A DNA stretch of 64,000 nt from Gallibacter sp963558965. GTDB lineage: Bacteria; Bacillota; Clostridia; Peptostreptococcales; Anaerovoracaceae. Location of the stretch: the NCBI GenBank assembly GCA_963558965.1, contig CAUWIT010000011.1, forward strand, positions 7,095 to 71,094, written 5' to 3'. The notes under the pieces were generated by a model. It was not told the DNA's origin and did no database searches. It saw nothing but the letters and a program-made list of their open reading frames with translations. Positions 1 through 6,910 of the stretch are shown here, one piece after another. The translations under genes were made by a program, and so were the position numbers. Position 1 is the stretch's first letter, and every line of letters begins with the position of its first letter.

Positions 1-105
1 TTTGGACTAACCAATATAAAAGATGTTGTAGAAAAAACAGATGGAAAAATGAATATCAACTATGATGACCGTTGCTTTACTGTAGAAATCATTATGTATT
101 TATAG
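1..105 (+). CDS. GHKL-type sensor histidine kinase, C-terminal fragment
   Basis: Only the last 34 codons lie in the window; the gene starts upstream. The visible residues contain a GLTNIKDVVEKTDGKMNI stretch, which matches the final G-box and closing beta strands of the GHKL ATPase domain in AgrC/LytS-like kinases. Such kinases phosphorylate a response regulator, usually LytTR type, in response to a peptide or envelope signal. The stop is followed after 19 nt by a small membrane-peptide gene on the same strand with its own strong ribosome binding site. The assignment to a GHKL kinase is by pattern only, since the sensor half is not visible. Confidence 0.6.
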   Translation, partial: FGLTNIKDVVEKTDGKMNINYDDRCFTVEIIMYL

Positions 106-124
106 ATATACGGAGGTAGATAAA

Positions 125-247
125 ATGTTAGATAATAAATTGTTTTACGCACTTGCGCCATTAGTACTAGAAATATTAATAGCTTTAGCAGTTGGTATAG
201 GGGTGTATTTCTTTATTAAAAGATGGAGAAATAAAAACAATAGGTAA
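125..247 (+). CDS. 40-residue single-pass membrane peptide, function unknown
   Basis: An ATG preceded by GGAGG at 112-116 opens a 40-codon frame. Residues about 9-31 form one hydrophobic helix (ALAPLVLEILIALAVGIGVYF), and the tail KRWRNKNNR is strongly basic, predicting an N-out, C-in orientation. It lies 19 nt after the histidine kinase fragment and just before a terminator, so it is probably the last gene of that operon. It has no leader or processing features of an AgrD-type autoinducer. I do not recognise a family. It could be a small accessory subunit of the kinase, or a membrane-active peptide. Confidence 0.6.
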   Translation: MLDNKLFYALAPLVLEILIALAVGIGVYFFIKRWRNKNNR

Positions 248-267
248 ATGAAATAAATCTACTAAAA

Positions 268-317
268 AGGCTGACGTACTAGCATTAGTTTCTCTGTTAG
301 TACGACAGCCTATTTTT
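268..317. terminator. Bidirectional rho-independent terminator
   Basis: Arms 268-281 and 298-311 pair over 14 positions with one mismatch. The hairpin has TATTTTT after it on the plus strand and a run of five T on the minus strand. It separates the kinase/peptide genes from glyA, ending both. Confidence 0.8.
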
Positions 318-329
318 AATGTCTATATA

Positions 330-1574
330 TTAGTTGTTTGCGTATAGTGGGAATTTGTCACATAGTTCAATAACTTTAGACTGTACTTCCTTAACTTTAG
401 CTTCGCCGCCTTTGATTAGCTCAGTGATAAGATCTGCGATGTAGATACATTCTTCTTCTTTCATACCACGAGTTGTAACAGCAGGAGTACCAATACGTAC
501 ACCACTTGTTAGAGCTGGGCTAAGTGTTTCATTTGGAATAGTATTTTTGTTTAGTGTGATGTTAGCTTCGTCAAGTAAGTTCTGAACATCTCTGCCATTT
601 ACGCCAAATGGTGTAACATCAACAAGCATTAGGTGATTGTCAGTACCACCTGAAATAACCTTAAAGCCATTCTCAACAAATCTATTTGCCATAGCAGCAG
701 CGTTTTTAACTACCTGTGTCTGGTATTCTTTAAATGAAGGATCTAAAGCTTCTTTTAGACAAACTGCTTTACCTGCGATAACGTGCATTAGTGGGCCACC
801 TTGCATACCTGGGAAAACAGCGCTGTTGATTTTTTTAGCATACTGTTCTTTGCAAAGGATTAGTCCGCCTCTTGGGCCTCTTAGAGTTTTATGAGTTGTA
901 GTTGTAACAACATCAGCATATGGTACTGGGCTTGGGTGAAGTCCAGCAGCAACAAGACCTGCAATATGAGCCATATCTACAAACATAATAGCGCCTACTT
1001 CGTCACAGATTTCTCTAATGCGAGCAAAGTCGATAATACGAGGGTAAGCACTTGCACCTGAAACGATAATCTGAGGTTTGATTTCTAGAGCTTTTTCTCT
1101 TAGCTGATTGTAGTCGATAAGTTCAGTTTCAGGGTTTAGACCATAGAAATGTGATTCGTATAGTTTACCTGAAGAGTTAACTTTTGCACCGTGTGTTAAA
1201 TGTCCACCGTGTGATAAGTCAAGACCTAGGATTTTGTCTCCTGGTTTTAAAAATGCTAAGTATACTGCAGCATTTGCCTGTGCTCCACTGTGTGGCTGTA
1301 CATTGGCATGTTCTGCTCCAAATAATTTTTTTGCTCTTTCGATTGCAAGAGTTTCAACTTCGTCTACAAACTGACATCCGCCGTAGTATCTTTTACCTGG
1401 ATAGCCTTCTGCATATTTGTTTGTTAGATGGCTTCCAACTGCTTCCATTACTGATTCGGAAACCATGTTTTCACTTGCGATTAGTTCTAGGTGATGCTGC
1501 TGACGACGTAGTTCTTTTTCTACTAGTTCAGCGATTTCTGGATCGTTTTTTGCGATTACATCAAAATTTACCAT
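330..1574 (-). CDS. glyA: Serine hydroxymethyltransferase
   Basis: This cytosolic PLP enzyme interconverts serine plus tetrahydrofolate with glycine plus 5,10-methylene-tetrahydrofolate, the main entry of one-carbon units. At 414 residues it has the normal bacterial length. The PLP lysine lies in TTTTHKTLRGPRGG near residue 230. Other hallmarks are LIASENMVS near residue 32, YAEGYPGKRYYGG near 55 and FVDMAHIAGL near 198. The ATG is preceded by GGAG at a normal distance. It follows the CDF transporter gene by 24 nt on the same strand, so it probably shares that transcript and ends at the terminator at 268-317. A functional link is MetH at 10-12 kb, which also uses folate one-carbon units. Confidence 0.97.
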   Translation of the reverse strand: MVNFDVIAKNDPEIAELVEKELRRQQHHLELIASENMVSESVMEAVGSHLTNKYAEGYPGKRYYGGCQFVDEVETLAIERAKKLFGAEHANVQPHSGAQANAAVYLAFLKPGDKILGLDLSHGGHLTHGAKVNSSGKLYESHFYGLNPETELIDYNQLREKALEIKPQIIVSGASAYPRIIDFARIREICDEVGAIMFVDMAHIAGLVAAGLHPSPVPYADVVTTTTHKTLRGPRGGLILCKEQYAKKINSAVFPGMQGGPLMHVIAGKAVCLKEALDPSFKEYQTQVVKNAAAMANRFVENGFKVISGGTDNHLMLVDVTPFGVNGRDVQNLLDEANITLNKNTIPNETLSPALTSGVRIGTPAVTTRGMKEEECIYIADLITELIKGGEAKVKEVQSKVIELCDKFPLYANN

Positions 1575-1598
1575 TTTAAAATTCTCCTTTTTAATTAT

Positions 1599-2771
1599 CT
1601 ATAGGTTTGTATAAGCTTTATCAAATGTTATAACTACATAGTAGTTAGGATTGATTTCTTTGACTACACGATTGACTGTATCGATTATTTCGCTTTGGGA
1701 AATGATACAATCGTGGTCTACAACTACATCAAAAATTATATTTGTGTGGGTTTGTCCAGGAACACATCGCATATCGTGAATTGTGTGTATTCCCTTATAT
1801 TGTAACAAACATTTTGATATAGGTCCTTTTACTTGTGATATTACTGGATCGTCTAATTTTACTGGATCCATATGGGCTACAAAGTGAATGCCTAGGTTTG
1901 TGCTTATGTTTTTTTCAATATTGTCAACCATATCGTGACTTACTAGACAATCGACAGCCGCATCTACTTCTATATGCATAGTAGCAAAAATTTTGCTAGG
2001 GCCGTAGTTGTGCACTACTAGGTCGTGAATACCTAAAACCCCTTCGGTAGATAGGGCCATTTCTTCAATTTGTTTTACAAGTTCTTCGTCTGGAGCTTCT
2101 CCAAGAAGTGGACTTGCTGTTTCTTTTATCAAACCGATACCTGACCAAATTATAAATAGGGCTACTAAAACTCCAAGGTATCCATCTAGATTGATGCCTG
2201 TAAACTTAGTAATTACTACGCTTAGAAGTACCATAGAAGTAGCGATAACGTCATTCCTGCTGTCAGTAGCTGTTGCTTTTAAAGTAGTCGAATCGATTTT
2301 TGTGCCTGCTTTGTAATTGAAAAAAGCCTGCCATATCTTGATTACGATAGATACTACTAAGATACTGATAGTTACATAAGTAAATGCCAGCGTTTGAGGA
2401 TGTAGTATCTTGCTTATAGAGCTTTTGCCAAGACTAAATCCAACGAATATTATAATTATGGAAACGATAAGTCCAGCTAAGTATTCGCTACGAGCGTGAC
2501 CATATGGGTGGTCTTCGTCTTCGGGCAGTGCCGAAAGTTTAAACCCAACTAAAGTAATAATGGATGATGTGGCGTCGGATAAGTTGTTTATCCCGTCGGC
2601 TATAATGGAGATACTGGATGATAAAATCCCGGCAATAACCTTTATAGCGCATAAGATTATATTGGAAATAACTCCAACTATCCCAGCCAGTTTTCCGTAA
2701 GCTTCACGAACTTGCGGATTTTTTACATCGTCATGGTTTTTAATAGCTAGTTTAAATAAGAGCTCATTCAT
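1599..2771 (-). CDS. Cation diffusion facilitator (CDF) family metal exporter
   Basis: CDF proteins export divalent metal ions (Zn, Fe, Mn, Co) in exchange for protons across the cytoplasmic membrane. This 390-residue protein has the expected six membrane segments and a long cytosolic tail with two ferredoxin-like portions (about residues 215-390), longer than a typical 300-residue CDF. Metal-site residues are visible as ADGINNLSDA in helix 2 and TATDSRNDV in helix 5, plus DEDHPYGHARSE between them. Helix 5 has DxxxD rather than HxxxD, a pattern linked to Mn or Fe rather than Zn in the family; this is an inference. Its start overlaps the stop of the TSCPD gene as ATGA, so the two are translationally coupled. 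Confidence 0.9.
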   Translation of the reverse strand: MNELLFKLAIKNHDDVKNPQVREAYGKLAGIVGVISNIILCAIKVIAGILSSSISIIADGINNLSDATSSIITLVGFKLSALPEDEDHPYGHARSEYLAGLIVSIIIIFVGFSLGKSSISKILHPQTLAFTYVTISILVVSIVIKIWQAFFNYKAGTKIDSTTLKATATDSRNDVIATSMVLLSVVITKFTGINLDGYLGVLVALFIIWSGIGLIKETASPLLGEAPDEELVKQIEEMALSTEGVLGIHDLVVHNYGPSKIFATMHIEVDAAVDCLVSHDMVDNIEKNISTNLGIHFVAHMDPVKLDDPVISQVKGPISKCLLQYKGIHTIHDMRCVPGQTHTNIIFDVVVDHDCIISQSEIIDTVNRVVKEINPNYYVVITFDKAYTNL

Positions 2772-3037
2772 TTGCTAGCCGCCTCCTGTTCCTCAGCGTA
2801 GGCTATATTTAGCAGCCTGCAAAGCTGGTCGGAACAAGATGTGTTTTTAAATCCACAAGTGATTCCCTGAAGTGTGTCGGTTATTTCTTCAACGGTTTTA
2901 CCTTCGACAAGGGCTGAGATCGCTTTTAAGTTGCCATTGCAGCCGCCTGTAAATTTTACATTTTTAACTATGTTGCCATCTAGCTCAAAATCGATTTTGC
3001 TAGAGCAAACCTTTTCTGGTTTCATGCTATGTTTCAT
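2768..3037 (-). CDS. TSCPD domain protein (TIGR03905 type)
   Basis: This is an 89-residue protein of the small TSCPD family. The core runs from KVCSSKIDFEL through FTGGCNGNLKAISALVEGK to CGFKNTSCSDQLCRLL, with conserved cysteines near positions 11, 34, 61, 68 and 72. Related TSCPD domains occur at the C-terminus of class II ribonucleotide reductases, but the free-standing version has no firm function. It is the first gene of a minus-strand operon with a CDF metal transporter and glyA, overlapping the CDF start by 4 nt. The cysteines and the neighbouring exporter make metal binding possible, but this is unproven. Confidence 0.85.
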   Translation of the reverse strand: MKHSMKPEKVCSSKIDFELDGNIVKNVKFTGGCNGNLKAISALVEGKTVEEITDTLQGITCGFKNTSCSDQLCRLLNIAYAEEQEAASK

Positions 3038-3068
3038 CTAATTCACCTTTCCTTGTAAACTAAAAAAT

Positions 3069-3096
3069 AGTATAATACCGTTATAGTATAACACAA
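3069..3096 (-). promoter_or_regulatory. Putative promoter of the TSCPD-CDF-glyA operon
   Basis: On the minus strand TTGTGT (3091-3096) and TATACT (3069-3074) are 16 nt apart, about 30 nt upstream of the TSCPD start codon. The same AT-rich region must also hold the plus-strand promoter for the SGNH hydrolase operon. Confidence 0.4.
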
Positions 3097-3113
3097 TTGA
3101 AGAGGTTTATAAA

Positions 3114-3677
3114 ATGAAAATAATTTGTATAGGCGATAGTATTACATATGGTTATCCTTATGGAATGACATACAGTTGGGTCAGGCACTTGGCCGTTTCA
3201 AAGGGTTGGCATCTTGTAAATGCAGGTGTTAGCGGAGAAACTTCACTTGAAATATTAAATAGGGTAAAGCAGTGTCAGTATTTTGATGAGGAGATTGATA
3301 TGGCTATAATCATGTGTGGAAGCAACGATATGATTTTTAGTACAAATAGTATTGAAAAAACTTTTAATAATATATTGGAGATTTTGGATATTGCTGTGAC
3401 AAATGGAGCTAAACCTGTGTTGGTTACTCCTATTTTAACTATTCCAAGTCAGGCTGAAAATCAGTGGAATTGTGGAACAAACTATCCAGAGGTTAATAGG
3501 CAATTGGGGATTTTAAGAGATATGATTTGTAAGCTTGGTAAGGATAGTGGATATAAAGTTATCGATTTACAGCAAAAGTACAAATCATTTAATCAATATT
3601 GCGATGGCGTTCACCCAACTGAGGGAGGATATAAATTTATTTCTGAATTTTTTGAGGAGGAATTAAAAAATGAATAA
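3114..3677 (+). CDS. SGNH/GDSL-family hydrolase
   Basis: This is a 187-residue esterase or lipase-like hydrolase. The catalytic blocks are visible: IGDSITYG at residues 5-12 (block I serine), a glycine at VNAGVSGETS (block II), CGSNDM near residue 68 (block III asparagine) and DGVHPTEGGY near residue 168 (block V Asp and His). No signal peptide is present, so it should act in the cytosol. The substrate cannot be read from sequence; family members deacetylate or de-esterify lipids, sugars or peptides. The start codon has GAAGAGG upstream. The stop overlaps the start of the next gene by 8 nt, forming an operon with the DUF3048 lipoprotein and ylmH. Confidence 0.9.
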   Translation: MKIICIGDSITYGYPYGMTYSWVRHLAVSKGWHLVNAGVSGETSLEILNRVKQCQYFDEEIDMAIIMCGSNDMIFSTNSIEKTFNNILEILDIAVTNGAKPVLVTPILTIPSQAENQWNCGTNYPEVNRQLGILRDMICKLGKDSGYKVIDLQQKYKSFNQYCDGVHPTEGGYKFISEFFEEELKNE

Positions 3678-4695
3678 AAGAAGGTTTGTAAAAATGGCAG
3701 TAGTGTCGGCACTAGTTTTAACTCTTGGAGTTGGAACTTTTGCTTTAACTGGTTGCAAAAAAAAGGATGAGTCAACTAAGGAGGTTGCGGCAAATGTAAA
3801 TCCCCTAACTGGTATTGAGTTAAAAGATGGGGAAAAGTTGCCAGATAGACCTATTATGGTATCTACGGATAATGACAGTGCTAAATCTCGCCCACAAGCT
3901 GGCATTTCCAAGGCTGACATTCTTGTAGAAGTACCTATTGAAGGTGGCGGCAGCAGATATGAACCAATTTACTACAGCCAAATACCTGATTTAGAGTTAT
4001 TAGGTGCTGTTAGAAGTGTAAGACCTTATATTTTGGATATTGCAAGGGAGTACAATGCAGTTTTTGTACACAATGGACAGAGTCCTCAGGCTAAAGCATA
4101 TTTTGAGGAAAGCGGTGTTGATAGAGTATCTTCCTTTGAATATTACAAGGCTTTTCACACTGAGGAAAAAAACAGCGGCAGATTGCCTGGCAACCAATAT
4201 ACTTCAGGTGAAGATGTTTTAGCGGCTACGGAATCTTTGGGATACGATGAGAAAAAGGACGTTCGTACTTTTAGTTGGTTAGGCGATGAGGATAAAGTCG
4301 ACGGAGACAAGGCCACTGAAATAAAAGTAAATTATGCTGATGGTGCGTATAATACTTTTAAGTATGATGAAAAAACAAAGCTATATACTAAGTACGTTAG
4401 AGATGAAGTTTTAGTTGATGAAAACAACAACAAGGAATTTACTTGTGCAAATATCTTAGTTCAAAAGGTGCCATTTAACCTTTACGATGGTGAAGATGAG
4501 AGACTTGAAATAGATATGTACAAGGGTGGAGAGGCTACTATGTTTACTCAAGGCAAGGTAGTTGAAGGCACTTGGGAAAGGGCTGACAAGGATAGTCCAA
4601 CTATTTTCAAGGACAAGGATGGCAATGAGTTTAAGATGACTCCTGGTGTTACTGCTATACAGCTTATAGATACTACTGTTAAGTTTGAGTATTAA
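3670..4695 (+). CDS. DUF3048 domain lipoprotein (YerB-like)
   Basis: This is a 341-residue predicted lipoprotein. Residues 1-28 form a type II signal peptide with basic start MNKRRF, a hydrophobic core and lipobox LTGC, with KKK after the lipidated cysteine. The rest matches the two-part DUF3048 (YerB) architecture: an N-terminal domain from about residue 45 with RPIMVSTDN and ARPQAG-like segments, and a C-terminal domain from about 220 ending in a conserved TPGVTAIQL segment. The function of the family is not established; YerB is an outer-face membrane lipoprotein in Bacillus. It overlaps the SGNH hydrolase gene by 8 nt and lies 19 nt before ylmH. Confidence 0.88.
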   Translation: MNKRRFVKMAVVSALVLTLGVGTFALTGCKKKDESTKEVAANVNPLTGIELKDGEKLPDRPIMVSTDNDSAKSRPQAGISKADILVEVPIEGGGSRYEPIYYSQIPDLELLGAVRSVRPYILDIAREYNAVFVHNGQSPQAKAYFEESGVDRVSSFEYYKAFHTEEKNSGRLPGNQYTSGEDVLAATESLGYDEKKDVRTFSWLGDEDKVDGDKATEIKVNYADGAYNTFKYDEKTKLYTKYVRDEVLVDENNNKEFTCANILVQKVPFNLYDGEDERLEIDMYKGGEATMFTQGKVVEGTWERADKDSPTIFKDKDGNEFKMTPGVTAIQLIDTTVKFEY

Positions 4696-4714
4696 TAGAT
4701 GTAGGAGTTTGTTT

Positions 4715-5470
4715 ATGACAAAAGATGACAAATTACTTTTAGCTTTAGTTGAAGATAAGTTGAGACAGTGCGAAGACAATTACATGCCTGTGGCTACGGA
4801 TTTTTTGGATTTGCACCAACGAAGTATTGTTGAAAATGCACTAAAGGATTTGAAACCTCAATGCAAAGTTGAGTTTTATGGCGGATACGATGATGCGGAA
4901 CGATGTGTATGTTGTTTTGTACCTGATTATACAGATGCAGAACAGACTGCTCAATTAGCTGTTGTTCGTGTAAAGGCGTTGCCGGGAGGCAAGGAGCTAA
5001 CTCATAGAGATTATCTAGGATCTCTTTTGGGGCTTGGTATTAAAAGAGAAAAAACTGGAGATATTATCGTTTACCAAGGTGGAGCGGATATAGTTGTTGT
5101 AAGCGATCTTACCGACTTTATATCGTTAAACTACGATAAAGTGGGCAGAACTTTAATAACTGTTGAGGTTTTACCGATTTCTCAAATTCGTGTCGTTCAA
5201 CATGATTTTAAGGAAAAAGAGGATACTGTTGCTTCTTTGCGTATGGATAATATTGTTTCATCTGCCTTTGGTGTATCTAGGTCTAAGGCTTCGGAGGCTA
5301 TAAAGCGTGGCATTGTTTTTGTTAACAATGTTGAGTGTTTCAAGGTGGATAAGGAAGCTCATATTGGGGATAAGATTGTTTTTAGGGGAAAAGGCAAGGC
5401 TTATCTTGTTGAGAGTGGAGGCTTATCGAGAAAAGGTAGAATCTACGTAAAGTTTAAAGTTTTTGGATAA
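4715..5470 (+). CDS. ylmH: YlmH/RqcP2-type S4 RNA-binding protein
   Basis: This is a 251-residue RNA-binding protein. An N-terminal YlmH-specific region (residues 1-170, including LTHRDYLGSLLGLGIKRE) precedes an S4 domain (about 180-245, with SAFGVSRSKASEAIKRGIVFVNN). YlmH homologues bind the ribosome and take part in ribosome-associated quality control (RqcP2); in some species they are encoded near division genes. I chose the ATG at 4715 because GTAGGAG at 4701-4707 is 7 nt upstream. A longer in-frame TTG at 4685 would run through that ribosome binding site and overlap the previous gene. It is the last gene of the operon and is followed by a strong terminator. Confidence 0.9.
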   Translation: MTKDDKLLLALVEDKLRQCEDNYMPVATDFLDLHQRSIVENALKDLKPQCKVEFYGGYDDAERCVCCFVPDYTDAEQTAQLAVVRVKALPGGKELTHRDYLGSLLGLGIKREKTGDIIVYQGGADIVVVSDLTDFISLNYDKVGRTLITVEVLPISQIRVVQHDFKEKEDTVASLRMDNIVSSAFGVSRSKASEAIKRGIVFVNNVECFKVDKEAHIGDKIVFRGKGKAYLVESGGLSRKGRIYVKFKVFG

Positions 5471-5488
5471 AGTAAAATATATAAAATT

Positions 5489-5540
5489 AAGGAGCTGTTC
5501 CGTTAACGATTGTTGTTTGTTAACGAAAAGCTCCTTTTGT
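5489..5540. terminator. Bidirectional rho-independent terminator
   Basis: Arms AAGGAGCT (5489-5496) and AGCTCCTT (5530-5537) form the base, with an inner CGTTAA/TTAACG stem (5501-5506, 5521-5526). A TTTT run follows on the plus strand and an A/T-rich tail on the minus strand. It ends ylmH and the convergent penicillin-binding protein operon. Confidence 0.8.
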
Positions 5541-5542
5541 GT

Positions 5543-6910
5543 TTAGTCGTTGTTTACAGCTTTTTGTAAAACTTGATTTGCAACTTTACCGGCAACTTCT
5601 TGACCAAAGCCACTGTTTTCAACTAGCACGATAAATGCGTAAGGATGATCTTTATCTCTTAAAAATCCAGTAAACCACGCGTGTGGGTTTTCTCCTGCAG
5701 TCTGTGCTGTACCTGATTTTGCACATATATCAAGACCAGGGAAATTAAATGTACCGTAGTTGCTTTCTACATTATTTCTTAGCATATCAGATAGCTTAGA
5801 AGCTGTATCTGAGTTAACTAATTCTTTTGTTTTTGATTTAGACTGTATGCTTGCTGGTAGACCATTTGAAAACTCAATGCTATCTATGATTTTTGGACTT
5901 GCTGTTTTACCGCCGTTGGCTATAGCACCCATGTAAACCATCATAGCACAAGGATTTACAAGGTCTTTGCTCTGGCCTATGCCAGTCCATGCAAGGCTAA
6001 GTTTATTGTCGTTGAATTCAAATGAACTAGCTTTTGTTTTTATGCCGTTTATGTTGTAGCTGTCCATTAGACCAGCTTTTTTAGTGTATTCTTCTAGCTT
6101 ATCTGCTCCTATTTCTGTAGCAAGTTTACCAAATGCACAGTTACATGATTTTGCTAGGGCTTCTTCGAAGTCTACTGTGCCATGAGTGTAAACACAAGTT
6201 ATTTTGTCTTTTTCATATGAACCATACTGCTCAGTACCGTGACAAGTGTATGTCCAATCATCAAGATTTGGAAGCTCTTCAATAGCTGCTGTAGCAGTGA
6301 TTACTTTAAATATGGAGCCAGGTACTACAGTTGAAGATGTAAATCTATTTAAGTATGTACCTGAAGTATCATCTGAGCTTAGGGTTGGTGGATCATATGG
6401 ATCGTAGTTTGGTGAGCTGACCATACAAATAATATCACCTGTTTTGTAATTGTATATACCAACAGTACCTCGTCTATCTCCCAAAGCTTCTTTGGCTGCT
6501 TTAGATATTTCTGAAGATATTGTTAATTTAATAGTTCGCCCAGTTCCACTAGCGGAGTAGACTCCTGTTATTGGATTGTAGCCTACCATTTCATCGCTAA
6601 AAGCTACATTGGCACCAGTAGCTATATTGCCAAGTGAATCACCTGTTGTATGTACAAGAGCACAGCGAGTCGTGTAATCTTCGTTGTATTTAGTTTCACC
6701 ATTTTTGCTGTTGGCAATTAGTGTATTTCCATCTTTGTCAATGATTACTCCTGTTGTCAATTTACCCTTTGTATATATATGGCTATTGGCTGGGTATGTA
6801 ACCCATTCATCTCCGTGGGCGATATACTTACCTACGTAAATACCTGTTCCGATGACTAAGATTGCGGCAAAAAATAGACAGATAATAGCTCTTTTCTGCA
6901 TCTTTTTCAT
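5543..6910 (-). CDS. Class B penicillin-binding protein (peptidoglycan transpeptidase)
   Basis: This 455-residue transpeptidase cross-links peptidoglycan outside the membrane. An N-terminal anchor (residues 6-27) is followed by a short linker domain and the transpeptidase domain from about residue 145. All three active-site motifs are present: SIFK near residue 200, SCN near 257 and KSGT near 398. It is shorter than FtsI or PBP2 of rod-shaped model species and resembles the PbpA proteins paired with RodA in Gram-positives. The start lies directly after the stop of the FHA-RodA gene, so the two form one operon and most likely one SEDS/bPBP complex. Confidence 0.93.
   Translation of the reverse strand: MKKMQKRAIICLFFAAILVIGTGIYVGKYIAHGDEWVTYPANSHIYTKGKLTTGVIIDKDGNTLIANSKNGETKYNEDYTTRCALVHTTGDSLGNIATGANVAFSDEMVGYNPITGVYSASGTGRTIKLTISSEISKAAKEALGDRRGTVGIYNYKTGDIICMVSSPNYDPYDPPTLSSDDTSGTYLNRFTSSTVVPGSIFKVITATAAIEELPNLDDWTYTCHGTEQYGSYEKDKITCVYTHGTVDFEEALAKSCNCAFGKLATEIGADKLEEYTKKAGLMDSYNINGIKTKASSFEFNDNKLSLAWTGIGQSKDLVNPCAMMVYMGAIANGGKTASPKIIDSIEFSNGLPASIQSKSKTKELVNSDTASKLSDMLRNNVESNYGTFNFPGLDICAKSGTAQTAGENPHAWFTGFLRDKDHPYAFIVLVENSGFGQEVAGKVANQVLQKAVNND

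Noticed and set aside
4685..4714. Longer N-terminus for YlmH from a TTG codon
   Set aside because: It overlaps the previous gene and contains the GTAGGAG ribosome binding site of the ATG at 4715.
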